This document shows positions 17,272 to 26,028 of a DNA stretch of 64,000 nucleotides, piece after piece. The translations under genes were made by a program, and so were the position numbers. The DNA is from Halorussus lipolyticus (GTDB lineage Archaea > Halobacteriota > Halobacteria > Halobacteriales > Haladaptataceae), in the NCBI RefSeq assembly GCF_029338375.1, contig NZ_CP119804.1, forward strand, positions 2,934,955-2,998,954, in the 5' to 3' direction. The notes beneath the pieces are model-generated. The model worked only from the letters and a program-made list of their open reading frames with translations, was not told the origin of the DNA and did no database searches. How positions within the stretch are numbered: position 1 is the first letter of the stretch; each line of letters opens with the position of its first letter.

Positions 17272-18042
17272 ATGGAACTCGCGGTGTTGCGCGACGACAT
17301 GGTTGATAGCCTCGAACACGCCTCGAAAGGGGTGGTCTCCAGCGAGAGCGTCAGCGCCGCGATGCGCGAAGTCCCGCGCCACGAGTTCGTAGACCCCGGC
17401 GACGAGCGACTGGCCTACGCGGATCGGTCGTTCGAGCAGTCCGGCACGCGGGTTCTCGCACCGAGTACCGCGGCCCGACTGCTGGAGGCCCTCGACGCGG
17501 ATTCGGGCGATTCGGTCCTCGTCGTCGGCGCTGGCGTGGGCTACACCCCGGCGGTCCTCGCAGAAATCGTCGGCGAGGAGAACGTCCACGCGGTGGACAT
17601 CACCCGCAACGTGGTGCTGGAGGCCCGGAGTAATCTGGCCTCGGCGGGCTACGAGGGCGTCTTCGTGGACTGCCGGAACGGCGCGGAAGGTCTGCCCGAA
17701 TACGCCCCCTTCGACCGGATTCTGGTGGAGTCCGCCGCGGCCGACCCGCCCAAACCGCTGGTCTCGCAACTCGCGCCAGACGGGCAACTCGTCATCCCCA
17801 TCGGCATCGGCGAGCAGTCGCTGACGATTGTCGAGGGAGACGACCCCGCTAATCCCGAGACCCAACCGCTCGGGACCGTCGCGTTCGCGCCGCTGTTGGT
17901 GGAGGGCGAGCAGGCCGGGTCAATCGAGCGCAACCGGACCGTCCGCGAGGACCGCGAGCGGGCCGAGCGCGCCAGAGAGCGCCGGACCGGGTGGGAACAG
18001 GACTGGATAGACTGGGACGGTGAGGGGAATCCGATGCGGTGA
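17272..18042 (+). CDS. Divergent PCMT-family methyltransferase (second copy)
   Basis: 256 residues. PCMT-like N-terminus (REVPRHEFVDPGDERLAYAD) and SAM motif VLVVGAGVGYTPAVLAEIVG are present. The substrate loop that reads DQTIS in the first copy is SGTRVLAP here, so the residues that hold isoaspartate are changed. A charged Arg/Glu-rich tail of about 35 residues is added. It may act on another carboxyl or have lost catalysis. The ATG at 17272 follows the previous gene by 25 bp. Confidence 0.82.
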   Translation: MELAVLRDDMVDSLEHASKGVVSSESVSAAMREVPRHEFVDPGDERLAYADRSFEQSGTRVLAPSTAARLLEALDADSGDSVLVVGAGVGYTPAVLAEIVGEENVHAVDITRNVVLEARSNLASAGYEGVFVDCRNGAEGLPEYAPFDRILVESAAADPPKPLVSQLAPDGQLVIPIGIGEQSLTIVEGDDPANPETQPLGTVAFAPLLVEGEQAGSIERNRTVREDRERAERARERRTGWEQDWIDWDGEGNPMR

Positions 18043-18051
18043 ACTGTTCTC

Positions 18052-18546
18052 CTACTCCCTGACGACCAGTATCGCGGTGTTCTCTTGCTCGTCGGCGTAG
18101 TCGCTCCCGGCGGGCGGTTTGATACTCACTTCGAGCGTGCCCTGCCGTTGGTTCGGGCCGAGTTCGGGGTCCACGTCCACCGAGATTTCGCCCGCCGCGT
18201 CCGTGGTCGCTGTCTCGACGTTGCCGAGAGTCGCCGTCCCGCCGGTGATGACCACCGTCGCGTCCTCAACCGGTTTCCCGTCCGGGTCCACGACGGTCAC
18301 GCTGACTTCCTGCTTGTCGGGACCCATCACAGTCGGGTCGGGCTTGGCGTCGAGTTCCGTGACGGTCAACCCGCCGATGCCCGACAGCATGTTCATCATC
18401 ACCCCGAGGCTGGCGACCCCGACCACGAGCGCGATGACGAGGCGGATGGGCAGGCCCTCGATGGCGCGCTCGTCGCTTCCGAATCGGTCGAGGCGGTCGA
18501 ACTGGGTTCGGTCGAAGTAGCCGTAGTAGCCGAGTAGCGTTGGCAT
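18052..18546 (-). CDS. Single-pass membrane protein with Ig-like (carboxypeptidase-regulatory-like) outer domain
   Basis: 164 residues from the ATG at 18546. About 30 polar residues (cytoplasmic) are followed by one TM helix LVIALVVGVASLGVMMNML and then an outside beta domain with VTVVDPDGKPVEDATVVITGG and TTDAAGEISVDV, the pattern of Big/CarboxypepD_reg repeats. Function unknown; a cell-surface structural or sensing role is possible. It is convergent with the PCMT copy, 9 bp apart. Confidence 0.7.
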   Translation of the reverse strand: MPTLLGYYGYFDRTQFDRLDRFGSDERAIEGLPIRLVIALVVGVASLGVMMNMLSGIGGLTVTELDAKPDPTVMGPDKQEVSVTVVDPDGKPVEDATVVITGGTATLGNVETATTDAAGEISVDVDPELGPNQRQGTLEVSIKPPAGSDYADEQENTAILVVRE

Positions 18547-18607
18547 GGGCCGGGTTCGTCCCGTTCTGAAACTTAAACTCTCGGGCGTTCGGGGACATCG
18601 GCTCTCC

Positions 18608-18772
18608 CCGGCGCGCGCTGGCGAGACTTCGTGTCGAGCCATCTTCGCGCGAGGTCGTCGGGAACAACGTGACCGACTGCTCGGCAGACGCGGTTTGTCT
18701 GCCGGTGGCTGAGGACCGCAACGAAGTGAGGACCGCAAGCGGTTGGGGAGGTGTGAGGCTGTCGCGGTGCGG
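18608..18772 (-). repeat. Dispersed repeat family 2, copy 2
   Basis: Part of the gene-free stretch 18547-18946. On the minus strand it shows GCACCGCGAC, CACACCTCCCCAACCGC, TGCGGTCCTCAC, then a stem-loop GGCAGAC-aaaccgc-GTCTGCC (plus 18683-18703), CGACGACCTCGCGCGA, ATGGCTCGACACGA and GCCAGCGCGCGCC. The rest of the gap, 18773-18946, is AT-rich with a TATA-like ttgctataaaac near 18890 and no gene that I can see. Confidence 0.65.
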
Positions 18773-18946
18773 TTCGTGGTTGTTCGAGCAGTAGATAGTT
18801 TCTCGCTGTTCTTCCCGCGACCCGAAGGCCTCCCTTTCTCAACCAGATAACCAACAGCGCAATACTATTGGAAATGAGAATATTGCTATAAAACAACTTT
18901 TTATTTCTCCAAACGTTCAAATACGAAAGCGCGACCAAGCTCCCTC

Positions 18947-20005
18947 GTGACTCATGTCCTCGGTCGCCGCGCATCCGACGACGGCGACACGAATCCCTCT
19001 GCTGGCCGCCTCGCTACCGGCCACCTCGGGGCCTACCGCGCCCGCGACGGAAGCCCCGGCGCAGAGGTCCACGTAGACCTCGACGGCCCCCACGTCGGTC
19101 TCGTCGTCGGCAAGCGCGGGTACGGCAAATCCTACACGCTCGGCGTCCTCGCCGAAGAACTCGCCCGCGCCGAGGGCGTCGCCCCAATCGTCGCCGACCC
19201 GATGGGCATCTTCGCGTCGCTCGCAGACCGTGGGACCGAAGTCGTCGCCGCCCCGCGAGTCTCTGCCGACGCGCTCGGACCGAGCGCGTGGTGCGACCTC
19301 CTCGGTCTCGACCCGGCAGACGCAGTGGGTGCGCTGGTCTGGCAGGCCGCCAGCGCGCGCTCGACGCTCGACGGGATGCGGTCGTTCGTCGCCGACGCCG
19401 ACACCAAAGCGGTCCGCGCGACCCGCCGGTCGGCCGACAACCACCTCGCGCTCGCCGAGTCGTGGGGCGTCTTCGTGCCGGATGGACTGGCCGCGGGCGA
19501 CCTCCTCGGGTCCGCTGGCGGGACCGTCCTCGACCTCTCGGGCCTCGACACCGGCCCTGCCAACGCCGTCGTGCGAGCAGTCGCAAGCGGCCTCTACGAC
19601 TGCTGTGTCCGCGACCGCCCGCCGAGACTCCCGTGGTTGCTGGTGGACGAGGCCCACGGGTTCTTCGCGGGGGTCGCAGAGCCTGCGCTCCGGACGGCGC
19701 TGACTCGGGGTCGCCAACCCGGCCTGAGCCTCGTCGCGGCGACTCAGCGCCCGAGCGCGCTCCCCCCGGTCGCGGTCTCACAGGCCGACCTCGTGCTGGC
19801 CCATCGACTCACCGCTCGGGCCGACGTGGACGCGCTCGCCGAAAGTCGGCCGACCTACCTCGGCGGGTCGTTCGAGGAGCGTCTGCCGGCGAATCCGGGC
19901 GAAGTCCTGCTGGTGGACGACGCCACCGAGAGCGTCCACGCGGTCAGAATCCGCGAGCGCGAGACAGACCACGGCGGGGTCTCGCCGAGCGCGACCGACC
20001 GGTGA
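18947..20005 (+). CDS. HerA/VirB4-like P-loop ATPase
   Basis: 352 residues from a GTG. Walker A GKRGYGKS is at residues 55-62 and Walker B is LLVDEAHGFF; the later ATQRPSALP is the sensor segment of the DUF87/HerA/FtsK-like class. It is shorter than full HerA and lacks the N-terminal HAS barrel, so it may be a stand-alone motor domain. The role (DNA handling or membrane-associated transport) cannot be told. A nearby ATG at 18954 is out of frame. Confidence 0.75.
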   Translation: MTHVLGRRASDDGDTNPSAGRLATGHLGAYRARDGSPGAEVHVDLDGPHVGLVVGKRGYGKSYTLGVLAEELARAEGVAPIVADPMGIFASLADRGTEVVAAPRVSADALGPSAWCDLLGLDPADAVGALVWQAASARSTLDGMRSFVADADTKAVRATRRSADNHLALAESWGVFVPDGLAAGDLLGSAGGTVLDLSGLDTGPANAVVRAVASGLYDCCVRDRPPRLPWLLVDEAHGFFAGVAEPALRTALTRGRQPGLSLVAATQRPSALPPVAVSQADLVLAHRLTARADVDALAESRPTYLGGSFEERLPANPGEVLLVDDATESVHAVRIRERETDHGGVSPSATDR

Positions 20006-20080
20006 GGTTCGCCGATACTCACCCCTCCGGGGCGCTCCGAAAACAGTTTCCCCGTCGGCGCGCTCGTCCCGGACGAGAAG

Positions 20081-20554
20081 ATGTCGGAGACGGAGAGTCG
20101 CTCGTCGGCGTCCGGCGACGAGGCCGACGAAACGAGTAACCGGGCCGCGTCGGCGACTGGTCGCTCTCGCGCGCTCGACCGACTGAAGCCGATTCTGCTG
20201 GTCGCGGTCGGCGGGTTCGCGGGTGCGATGCTCCGCCACGCCGTCGCCGTGGCGCTTCCCGGCGGCTTCCCGTGGGGCACCCTCGCGGTCAACGTCGCGG
20301 GGAGCTTCGCGCTCGGCGTTCTCCTGTTCGAGGAGAGACTGGTAGGCCGGTTGAGCGCCGAGACCCGACTCGTCCTCGGCACGGGTCTCCTCTCGTCGTT
20401 CACCACCTACAGCACCTTCGCGGTCCAGACCGCCGCGCTGTCGCCGATGCTCGCCGTCGCCAACGTCGGCGCGAACTACGCGCTCGGCTTTACAGCGGTG
20501 CTGGCCGGGCGCGCTGTGGTTCGGTCGCTCGCAGGTCCGGAGGTGGCGGGATGA
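20081..20554 (+). CDS. crcB: Fluoride exporter (CrcB/Fluc), subunit 1
   Basis: 157 residues: an acidic tail of about 35 residues and four TM helices. Conserved elements are GGFAGAMLRH, WGTLAVNVAGSFALG and the Phe-box segment SSFTTYSTFAVQ. Fluc proteins form dual-topology channels that release fluoride from the cytoplasm. The second subunit gene begins 34 bp downstream, so the channel is probably a heterodimer. Confidence 0.92.
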   Translation: MSETESRSSASGDEADETSNRAASATGRSRALDRLKPILLVAVGGFAGAMLRHAVAVALPGGFPWGTLAVNVAGSFALGVLLFEERLVGRLSAETRLVLGTGLLSSFTTYSTFAVQTAALSPMLAVANVGANYALGFTAVLAGRAVVRSLAGPEVAG

Positions 20555-20588
20555 GAGAGTGTGACCGGCCGGGTCAGGAGGTGGCAGA

Positions 20589-20936
20589 GTGAATCCCTTC
20601 CTGCTGGTCGGCGCGGGCGGCGTCCTCGGCGCGCTCGCTCGATTCGCTGTCGGGTCGTGGGTCACCGACCGCCGCGACACGCTCGTCGTCAACGTCCTCG
20701 GGAGCCTCGCACTCGGCGCGCTGACGGCCGTCCTCGCCCGCGACGCCACGCTCTTGACCGTCTTCGGAACCGGCTTCTGCGGCGCGTTCACGACGTTTTC
20801 GAGCTTCGCGGTCGAGACGGTAGCACTCTACGAGCGCGGTGCCAGACAGGAGGCGGTCGGCAACGCCGCGCTGAACCTCGTCGGGGCGTTGCTAGCGGTG
20901 GGCCTCGGTGGCTGGCTGGCGGCCTCGCTCGCGTGA
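20589..20936 (+). CDS. crcB: Fluoride exporter (CrcB/Fluc), subunit 2
   Basis: 115 residues from a GTG; four TM helices without the extra N-terminal tail. GVLGALARF, VVNVLGSLALG and AFTTFSSFAVE match the family. Together with the preceding gene it fits the paired form in which opposite membrane orientation is fixed in two genes. No sequence resembling the fluoride riboswitch was found upstream of the pair. Confidence 0.92.
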   Translation: MNPFLLVGAGGVLGALARFAVGSWVTDRRDTLVVNVLGSLALGALTAVLARDATLLTVFGTGFCGAFTTFSSFAVETVALYERGARQEAVGNAALNLVGALLAVGLGGWLAASLA

Positions 20937-20940
20937 GGGC

Positions 20941-21120
20941 CTAGCTCCGGAACAGCAGGTCCCAGACCCAGAGGCCGACGCCGAGCGCGACGAGGACGAT
21001 GCCGAGCGTCGAGGTGACTGGCTCGGGGACGATGAACAGGATAACGCCGACGAGGAGCAACGCCGGGAGTAGCTCCTCGTGGAGGAAACTGTCGCTTTCG
21101 TCGGGGCTGTCGCTGGTCAC
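20941..21120 (-). CDS. Small two-helix membrane protein
   Basis: 59 residues from a GTG: a short acidic head (MTSDSPDESDSFLHEE), then LLPALLLVGVILFIVP and TLGIVLVALGVGLWVWDLLF, two membrane helices in a hairpin. I recognise no family. Regular codon use and a clean stop support a real gene. It is convergent with the fluoride channel pair, 4 bp apart. Confidence 0.6.
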   Translation of the reverse strand: MTSDSPDESDSFLHEELLPALLLVGVILFIVPEPVTSTLGIVLVALGVGLWVWDLLFRS

Positions 21121-21191
21121 GAAACGAGATACGACGGACCGAGAGTTACGCTTTCGGGGACGGACGAATAGCTCCTCGAAGTTTAGTTTTC

Positions 21192-21227
21192 GGAGAAAGC
21201 GCCCGAGGCGGGATTTGAACCGGAGTC
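21192..21227 (-). repeat. Relic of a third tRNA-Asp 3' end
   Basis: AAGCGCCCGAGGCGGGATTT and the following GAACC match the 3' part of the two tRNA-Asp genes, with similar flanking bases (GGAGAAAG versus GGAAAAAG), then the match stops. Next to it (21243-21264) lies a plus-strand T-arm relic like the one beside tRNA-Phe. This marks an older round of insertion or loss at the same tRNA. Confidence 0.65.
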
Positions 21228-21290
21228 AGACGGTCCGGGCATGCGACTGACAGGGTTCAAATCCCTCGTGATTTCTATGAGCAAGATGGA

Positions 21291-21423
21291 GAGAACAGAC
21301 GAACTCCTCGAGGGTTAGTTCGTTGGAAAAAGCGCCCGAGGCGGGATTTGAACCCGCGTCACGACCGTGACAGGGTCGTATGATGGGCCACTACACCACC
21401 CGGGCTTCCGAGTGCATTCCTTC
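21291..21423 (-). repeat. 133-bp direct repeat enclosing tRNA-Asp, copy 1
   Basis: Identical to 21986-22118 except for one base (G versus A in the CTCRAGGG segment). It covers the whole tRNA-Asp gene plus 42 bp of its 3' flank and 18 bp of its 5' flank; weaker similarity continues into the tRNA promoter. The repeats flank the endonuclease gene and define a 695-bp unit. Confidence 0.93.
21333..21405 (-). tRNA. tRNA-Asp (GTC), copy 1
   Basis: A 73-nt cloverleaf: acceptor GCCCGGG/CTCGGGC (one G-U), anticodon stem CGACC/GGTCG with loop CTGTCAC (GTC), T arm CGGG-TTCAAAT-CCCG, discriminator G. A TATA-like cttaataag lies about 38 nt upstream on the same strand, so this copy has its own promoter. 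It is identical in sequence to copy 2. Confidence 0.97.
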
Positions 21424-21498
21424 TTTCTGCCCGGTCTTATTAAGGGGTGTCGATTTCGTCTTCCTTTGGGGGTGATTGGCGCGGTAGAGGGGTTGTAA

Positions 21499-21921
21499 TT
21501 ACCCGAACTGCTCGGCCACTGCGTAGTCGCTCGCCCAGTTGACCTTCGAGATGGGGGCTTTAGGATGTGGGTCCTCGACTCGCAGGCGCATCTCGCCGTT
21601 TCCGGTCTCCTCGATGGGGACCCAGTAGGTCTTGTCGGTCCTCTGGGAGTAGACTGCGTACACGTCTACCTCCGCTGGTGTGTACTCGGAATCGACGCGG
21701 CCCTCCTCGTTCACCGTCGAACTGTAGAGGTTGAACCGGACAGTTCCGTTCACCCAACTTCCGGTCTTACATTGGACTCGATAGAGTCGATTCTCGTAGT
21801 CGGCGACGAGGTCGTAGCGGTCGCTGTCCCCGAACGGAACTGAAATCGAGACGCCGAGGCCCATGAGTCTGCCCAGAATGATTGCTTCTGTTTCGTCGCC
21901 TTTGCGTGAGGTGTTCATCAC
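21499..21921 (-). CDS. PD-(D/E)XK endonuclease of the group I intron (I-Ssp6803I-like) type
   Basis: 140 residues. KGDETEAIILGRLM gives the helix-1 Glu, and RYDLVADYENRLYRVQCKTG gives the core D37-x12-Q50-x-K52, a PD-(D/E)XK site with Gln in the Glu place. That variant is known from the tRNA-intron endonuclease I-Ssp6803I family (Pfam group I intron endonuclease). It would cut DNA. The gene is enclosed by two tRNA-Asp copies in direct repeats, has no intron around it, and is visibly less GC-rich than its surroundings. No integrase is present. Archaeal Holliday-junction resolvase (Hjc) has a similar fold but differs in motifs. Confidence 0.75.
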   Translation of the reverse strand: MMNTSRKGDETEAIILGRLMGLGVSISVPFGDSDRYDLVADYENRLYRVQCKTGSWVNGTVRFNLYSSTVNEEGRVDSEYTPAEVDVYAVYSQRTDKTYWVPIEETGNGEMRLRVEDPHPKAPISKVNWASDYAVAEQFG

Positions 21922-21985
21922 GGTAGCGACTGTGCCGTCATCAGGTTTGAAGTTCTGGCTCTATCCGGTCTCTAAGTGAGACGAG

Positions 21986-22118
21986 GAGAACAGACGAACT
22001 CCTCAAGGGTTAGTTCGTTGGAAAAAGCGCCCGAGGCGGGATTTGAACCCGCGTCACGACCGTGACAGGGTCGTATGATGGGCCACTACACCACCCGGGC
22101 TTCCGAGTGCATTCCTTC
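21986..22118 (-). repeat. 133-bp direct repeat enclosing tRNA-Asp, copy 2
   Basis: Second copy of the 133-bp block (132 of 133 bases match 21291-21423), same orientation. One of the two is the native tRNA locus and the other came with, or was created by, insertion of the endonuclease gene. Confidence 0.93.
22028..22100 (-). tRNA. tRNA-Asp (GTC), copy 2
   Basis: Same 73-nt sequence as 21333-21405. On the minus strand a cttaagtctaa stretch lies about 35-40 nt upstream and could be its TATA box. Both copies therefore look functional. Confidence 0.97.
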
Positions 22119-22215
22119 GTTGTCCCCGGTTAGACTTAAGGCTTCTCAAACGGACTCGTCGCGGTACGGCGTACCGACACACGATTCCTGCACCATGCGC
22201 CTTCGCCCCAAACAA

Positions 22216-22327
22216 TTTATACCTCGATGAATTGGGTGTCACGTGTGGGCATTCCCTACGGTCGGGGTTCCGACGTAGTGGGGTCGGATAGATAGCCGTG
22301 CGCGGGCTACTTAGCAAGTCTTAAATG
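22216..22327 (+). promoter_or_regulatory. Leader of the RNA polymerase operon: two TATA-like boxes and a hairpin
   Basis: Within the 301-bp gap before rpoH, tttata (22216-22221) and tcttaaatg (22319-22327) are TATA candidates about 185 and 80 nt before the rpoH ATG. Between them GTCGG-ggtt-CCGAC (22261-22274) forms a hairpin extended by TAC/GTA. A small RNA from the distal promoter or two start sites for the operon are possible. Confidence 0.45.
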
Positions 22328-22401
22328 AATACCCTGTGTATTGCCCTGTAGTATCTCGTGATAGCCATTTCTCCCTCTGCGCAGACAACCCACCGCCACA
22401 C

Positions 22402-22629
22402 ATGGTAGATGTAAGCCAACACGACATGGTTCCGGACCACAGCGTCGTCGACGACGAGGAGTTAGACGGCGTGCTGGAGGAGTACGACATCAAAACGACT
22501 GACTTGCCGAAGATTCAGCGCACCGACGCCGCGCTCCCGGACGAGGCGGAAGTCGGTGACGTCATCAAGATCGTGCGAGATTCCCGAACGACAGACGAGG
22601 CGACGATTTACCGACTCGTGGTAGAATAA
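22402..22629 (+). CDS. rpoH: RNA polymerase subunit H (Rpo5)
   Basis: 75 residues, the archaeal homologue of the C-terminal half of eukaryotic Rpb5. [20 protein letters not shown] is followed by [12 protein letters not shown] and [20 protein letters not shown], all family hallmarks. It sits at the jaw of the enzyme. The ATG at 22402 opens the polymerase operon; the next gene starts 2 bp after its stop. Confidence 0.97.
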   Translation: MVDVSQHDMVPDHSVVDDEELDGVLEEYDIKTTDLPKIQRTDAALPDEAEVGDVIKIVRDSRTTDEATIYRLVVE

Positions 22630-22631
22630 TA

Positions 22632-24197
22632 ATGAACAGAGAAGACCGACGCGCCATTTCCCGAGAGTACTTCTCGAAGGAACGGCTCGCAGAACACCAC
22701 TACCGCTCGTTCAACAGTTTCCTGACTCGCGGCATGCAGGAGGTCGTCGACGAGAAGGGCACCATCGACACCGACATCGGCGACAAGGAAGACGAGGAGC
22801 CGGTCCACGTCGAGTTGGGCGACGTTCGTATCGTGACCCCGCGCGTGCGGGAGGCCGACGGAAGCGAGGAACTCCTCTACCCGCAAGAGGCCCGTCTCCG
22901 CAACATCACCTACGCCGCGCCCGTCTTCATGGAGATGTCCATCGTGAAGGGCGAGGGCGAGGACGAACGGGTCGTGGACTCGACGGAGACCAAGGTGGGT
23001 CGGATGCCCATCATGGTCGGGTCCGAGAAGTGTAACATCGCCGGGTTCTCCGAGGAGGAACTCATCGAAATCGGCGAGGACCCCGCCGACCCCGGTGGCT
23101 ACTTCATCGTCAACGGTTCCGAGCGAGTCCTGATGACCAGCGAGGACCTCGCGCCGAACAAGATTCTGGCCGAGTACGACACCAAGTACGGCGACGAGAT
23201 TCAGGTCGCCAAGACGTTCAGTCAGCGCCGGGGCTACCGCGCCCTCGTGCTGGTCGAGCGGACCCGTGACGGCCTGCTGGAAGTGTCGTTCCCCTCGGTC
23301 TCGGGGAGCGTCAACTTCGTGACGCTGGTCCGGGCGCTCGGACTCGAATCCGACGAGGAGATAGTCCATCGCGTCTCCGACGACCCGGAAATCGTGAAGT
23401 TCATGCTCGAAAATCTGGAGGCCGCCGACGTCCAGACCGAGGAGGAGGCAATCGAATCCCTCGGCAAGCGCGTGGCTTCCGGGCAGGGCAAGAACTACCA
23501 GCTCAAGCGCGCCAACTACGTCATCGACCGCTACCTCCTGCCTCACCTCCACGAGGAGGGCGTCGAGGAGGAGGACGTGCGAATCAACAAGGCGTACTAC
23601 CTCTGTCGGATGGCCGAGGCGTGCTTCGAACTCGCGCTTCAGCGCCGCGAACCCGACGACAAGGACCACTACGCCAACAAGCGTCTGAAGGTCTCGGGCG
23701 ACCTGATGAAAGACCTGTTCCGGACCGCGCTGAACAAGCTGGCTCGGGACGTCAAATACCAGTTGGAGCGCGCCAACATGCGTAACCGACAGCTTTCGGT
23801 CAACACCGTGGTTCGGTCCGACGTGCTGACCGAGCGACTCGAACACCCGATTGCGACCGGGAACTGGGTCGGTGGCCGGTCCGGCGTCTCCCAACTGGTG
23901 GACCGCACCGACTTCATGGGTGTGCTGTCGCACCTTCGCCGACTCCGGAGTCCCCTCTCGCGGAGTCAGCCTCACTTCGAGGCGCGGGACCTGCACGCGA
24001 CCCAGTGGGGTCGCATCTGTCCCTCCGAGACGCCGGAGGGGCCGAACTGTGGGCTGGTGAAGAACTTCGCGCAGGCGATGGAGCTTTCCCAGAACATCGA
24101 GGACGAACAGGGTCTGAAACGAGAACTGGCGTCGATGGGTGTCGAAGGCATCCCCGGAATCGAAGGCGTCGAACCAACCGCAAGCGCGGACGACTAA
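22632..24197 (+). CDS. rpoB2: RNA polymerase subunit B'' (N-terminal half of B)
   Basis: 521 residues. Archaeal B'' corresponds to the lobe, protrusion and fork of Rpb2. [20 protein letters not shown] and [16 protein letters not shown] segment [20 protein letters not shown] are diagnostic. In Halobacteria B is split into B'' and B', as here; the B' start follows 1 bp after the stop. Acidic residues are abundant, as expected in high salt. Confidence 0.98.
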   Translation: MNREDRRAISREYFSKERLAEHHYRSFNSFLTRGMQEVVDEKGTIDTDIGDKEDEEPVHVELGDVRIVTPRVREADGSEELLYPQEARLRNITYAAPVFMEMSIVKGEGEDERVVDSTETKVGRMPIMVGSEKCNIAGFSEEELIEIGEDPADPGGYFIVNGSERVLMTSEDLAPNKILAEYDTKYGDEIQVAKTFSQRRGYRALVLVERTRDGLLEVSFPSVSGSVNFVTLVRALGLESDEEIVHRVSDDPEIVKFMLENLEAADVQTEEEAIESLGKRVASGQGKNYQLKRANYVIDRYLLPHLHEEGVEEEDVRINKAYYLCRMAEACFELALQRREPDDKDHYANKRLKVSGDLMKDLFRTALNKLARDVKYQLERANMRNRQLSVNTVVRSDVLTERLEHPIATGNWVGGRSGVSQLVDRTDFMGVLSHLRRLRSPLSRSQPHFEARDLHATQWGRICPSETPEGPNCGLVKNFAQAMELSQNIEDEQGLKRELASMGVEGIPGIEGVEPTASADD

Positions 24198-24198
24198 C

Positions 24199-26025
24199 AT
24201 GAGTCAGGGACGAGAAGCGAAAGTATACGTCAACGGTAGTCTGGTCGGTACCCACCCCGACCCCGAACAGCTCGCAGAACAGGTCCGACACGCTCGCCGA
24301 CGCGGCGACGTTTCCGAGATGGTCAACGTCTCGGTCAAAGAGCGGACCCGCGAGGTCATCATCAACGCCGACGCCGGGCGCGCCCGGCGTCCTCTGCTGG
24401 TCATCGAGGACGGCGAACCCCTCGTGACCGAGGAGGAAGTCGTGGCGGTCAAGAACGGCGACCTCGACTTCGACGACCTCGTGGAGCGCGGCAAGGTCGA
24501 GTTCATCGACGCCGAGGAGGAAGAGGACATCTACGTCGCGGTGGACGAAGAACACCTCACAGAGGACCACACCCACCTCGAAGTGGACCCGCAACTCATC
24601 TTCGGCATCGGTGCGGGCATGGTCCCGTACCCCGAACACAACGCCTCGCCCCGGATTACGATGGGGTCGGGGATGATAAAGCAGTCGCTCGGGCTTCCGG
24701 CGGCGAACTACCGCATTCGGCCCGACACGCGCCAGCACCTGCTCCACTACCCGCAACTCTCGATGGTCAAGACCCAGACCACCGAGCAAATCGGGTACGA
24801 CGACCGCCCCGCGGCCCAGAACTTCACGGTCGCGGTCATGTCCTACGAGGGCTTCAACATCGAGGACGCGCTGGTCCTCAACGGCGGTTCCGTGGACCGC
24901 GCGCTCGCTCGCTCGCACTTCTTCCGGACCTACGAGGGCGAGGAGCGACGCTACCCCGGCGGACAGGAAGACCGCTTCGAGATTCCGAGCGACGACGTGC
25001 GCGGGGCGCGCGGTGAAGACGCCTACACGCACTTGGACGACGACGGTCTGGTCAACCCCGAGACGCAGGTCGACGAGAACTCGGTCCTGCTCGGCAAGAC
25101 CAGTCCGCCCCGGTTCCTCGAAGAACCCGACGACATGGGCGGTCTCTCCCCGCAGAAGCGCCGGGAGACCTCCGTCACGATGCGGTCGGGCGAATCCGGC
25201 GTCGTGGACACCGTGACCCTGATGGAGGGCGAAGACGGTTCGAAGCTGTCGAAGGTCTCGGTGCGTGACGAGCGAATTCCGGAACTCGGCGACAAGTTCG
25301 CGTCTCGGCACGGACAGAAGGGTGTCGTCGGCCACATCGCGCCCCAAGAGGACATGCCCTTCACGCAGGAGGGCGTCGTCCCGGACCTCATCATCAACCC
25401 CCACGCCCTGCCGTCCCGGATGACGGTCGGTCACGTGCTGGAGATGATTGGCGGAAAGGTCGGTGCCTTGGAGGGCCGACGTGTGGACGGCACGCCGTTC
25501 ACCGGCGAGGACGAGGAGGAACTCCGCGGTGGCCTCGAAGAGCAGGGCTTCAAGTCTTCCGGCAAGGAAATCATGTACTCCGGCATCACCGGGGAGAAGA
25601 TTGAAGCCGAAATCTTCATTGGCACCATTTTCTACCAGAAGCTCTACCACATGGTGTCGAACAAGCTCCACGCTCGCTCCCGCGGCCCGGTGCAGGTGCT
25701 GACGCGCCAACCCACCGAAGGCCGCGCCCGCGAGGGTGGGCTTCGTGTCGGGGAGATGGAGCGGGACGTGCTCATCGGGCACGGTGCCGCCCTCACCCTC
25801 AAGGAACGCCTGCTTGACGAGTCCGACCGCGAGTGGATTTACGTCTGTGCCAACTGTGGCATGAGCGCCGTCGAGAACGTCGAGCAGAACCGCGTCTACT
25901 GTCCGAACTGTGACGAGGAGACCGACATCCACGAAATCGAGATGTCTTACGCGTTCAAGCTACTCCTCGACGAGATGAAGGCGCTGGGCATCGCACCGCG
26001 ACTCGAACTGGAGGACGCAGTATAA
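24199..26025 (+). CDS. rpoB1: RNA polymerase subunit B' (C-terminal half of B)
   Basis: 608 residues from the ATG at 24199. [35 protein letters not shown] (active-site lysines) and the C-terminal zinc site CANCG...CPNCD (about residues 551-570) are present. It forms the wall, hybrid-binding and clamp parts that hold the DNA-RNA hybrid. An upstream in-frame ATG overlaps the B'' reading frame and is not used. Confidence 0.98.
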   Translation: MSQGREAKVYVNGSLVGTHPDPEQLAEQVRHARRRGDVSEMVNVSVKERTREVIINADAGRARRPLLVIEDGEPLVTEEEVVAVKNGDLDFDDLVERGKVEFIDAEEEEDIYVAVDEEHLTEDHTHLEVDPQLIFGIGAGMVPYPEHNASPRITMGSGMIKQSLGLPAANYRIRPDTRQHLLHYPQLSMVKTQTTEQIGYDDRPAAQNFTVAVMSYEGFNIEDALVLNGGSVDRALARSHFFRTYEGEERRYPGGQEDRFEIPSDDVRGARGEDAYTHLDDDGLVNPETQVDENSVLLGKTSPPRFLEEPDDMGGLSPQKRRETSVTMRSGESGVVDTVTLMEGEDGSKLSKVSVRDERIPELGDKFASRHGQKGVVGHIAPQEDMPFTQEGVVPDLIINPHALPSRMTVGHVLEMIGGKVGALEGRRVDGTPFTGEDEEELRGGLEEQGFKSSGKEIMYSGITGEKIEAEIFIGTIFYQKLYHMVSNKLHARSRGPVQVLTRQPTEGRAREGGLRVGEMERDVLIGHGAALTLKERLLDESDREWIYVCANCGMSAVENVEQNRVYCPNCDEETDIHEIEMSYAFKLLLDEMKALGIAPRLELEDAV

Positions 26026-26028
26026 ACA

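Noticed and set aside
20006..20080. Fluoride riboswitch before the crcB pair
   Set aside because: No sequence resembling the conserved crcB-motif core is present in this short leader.
23914..25932. 672-codon minus-strand frame over the RNA polymerase B genes
   Set aside because: It mirrors conserved polymerase coding sequence and has no recognisable motif.
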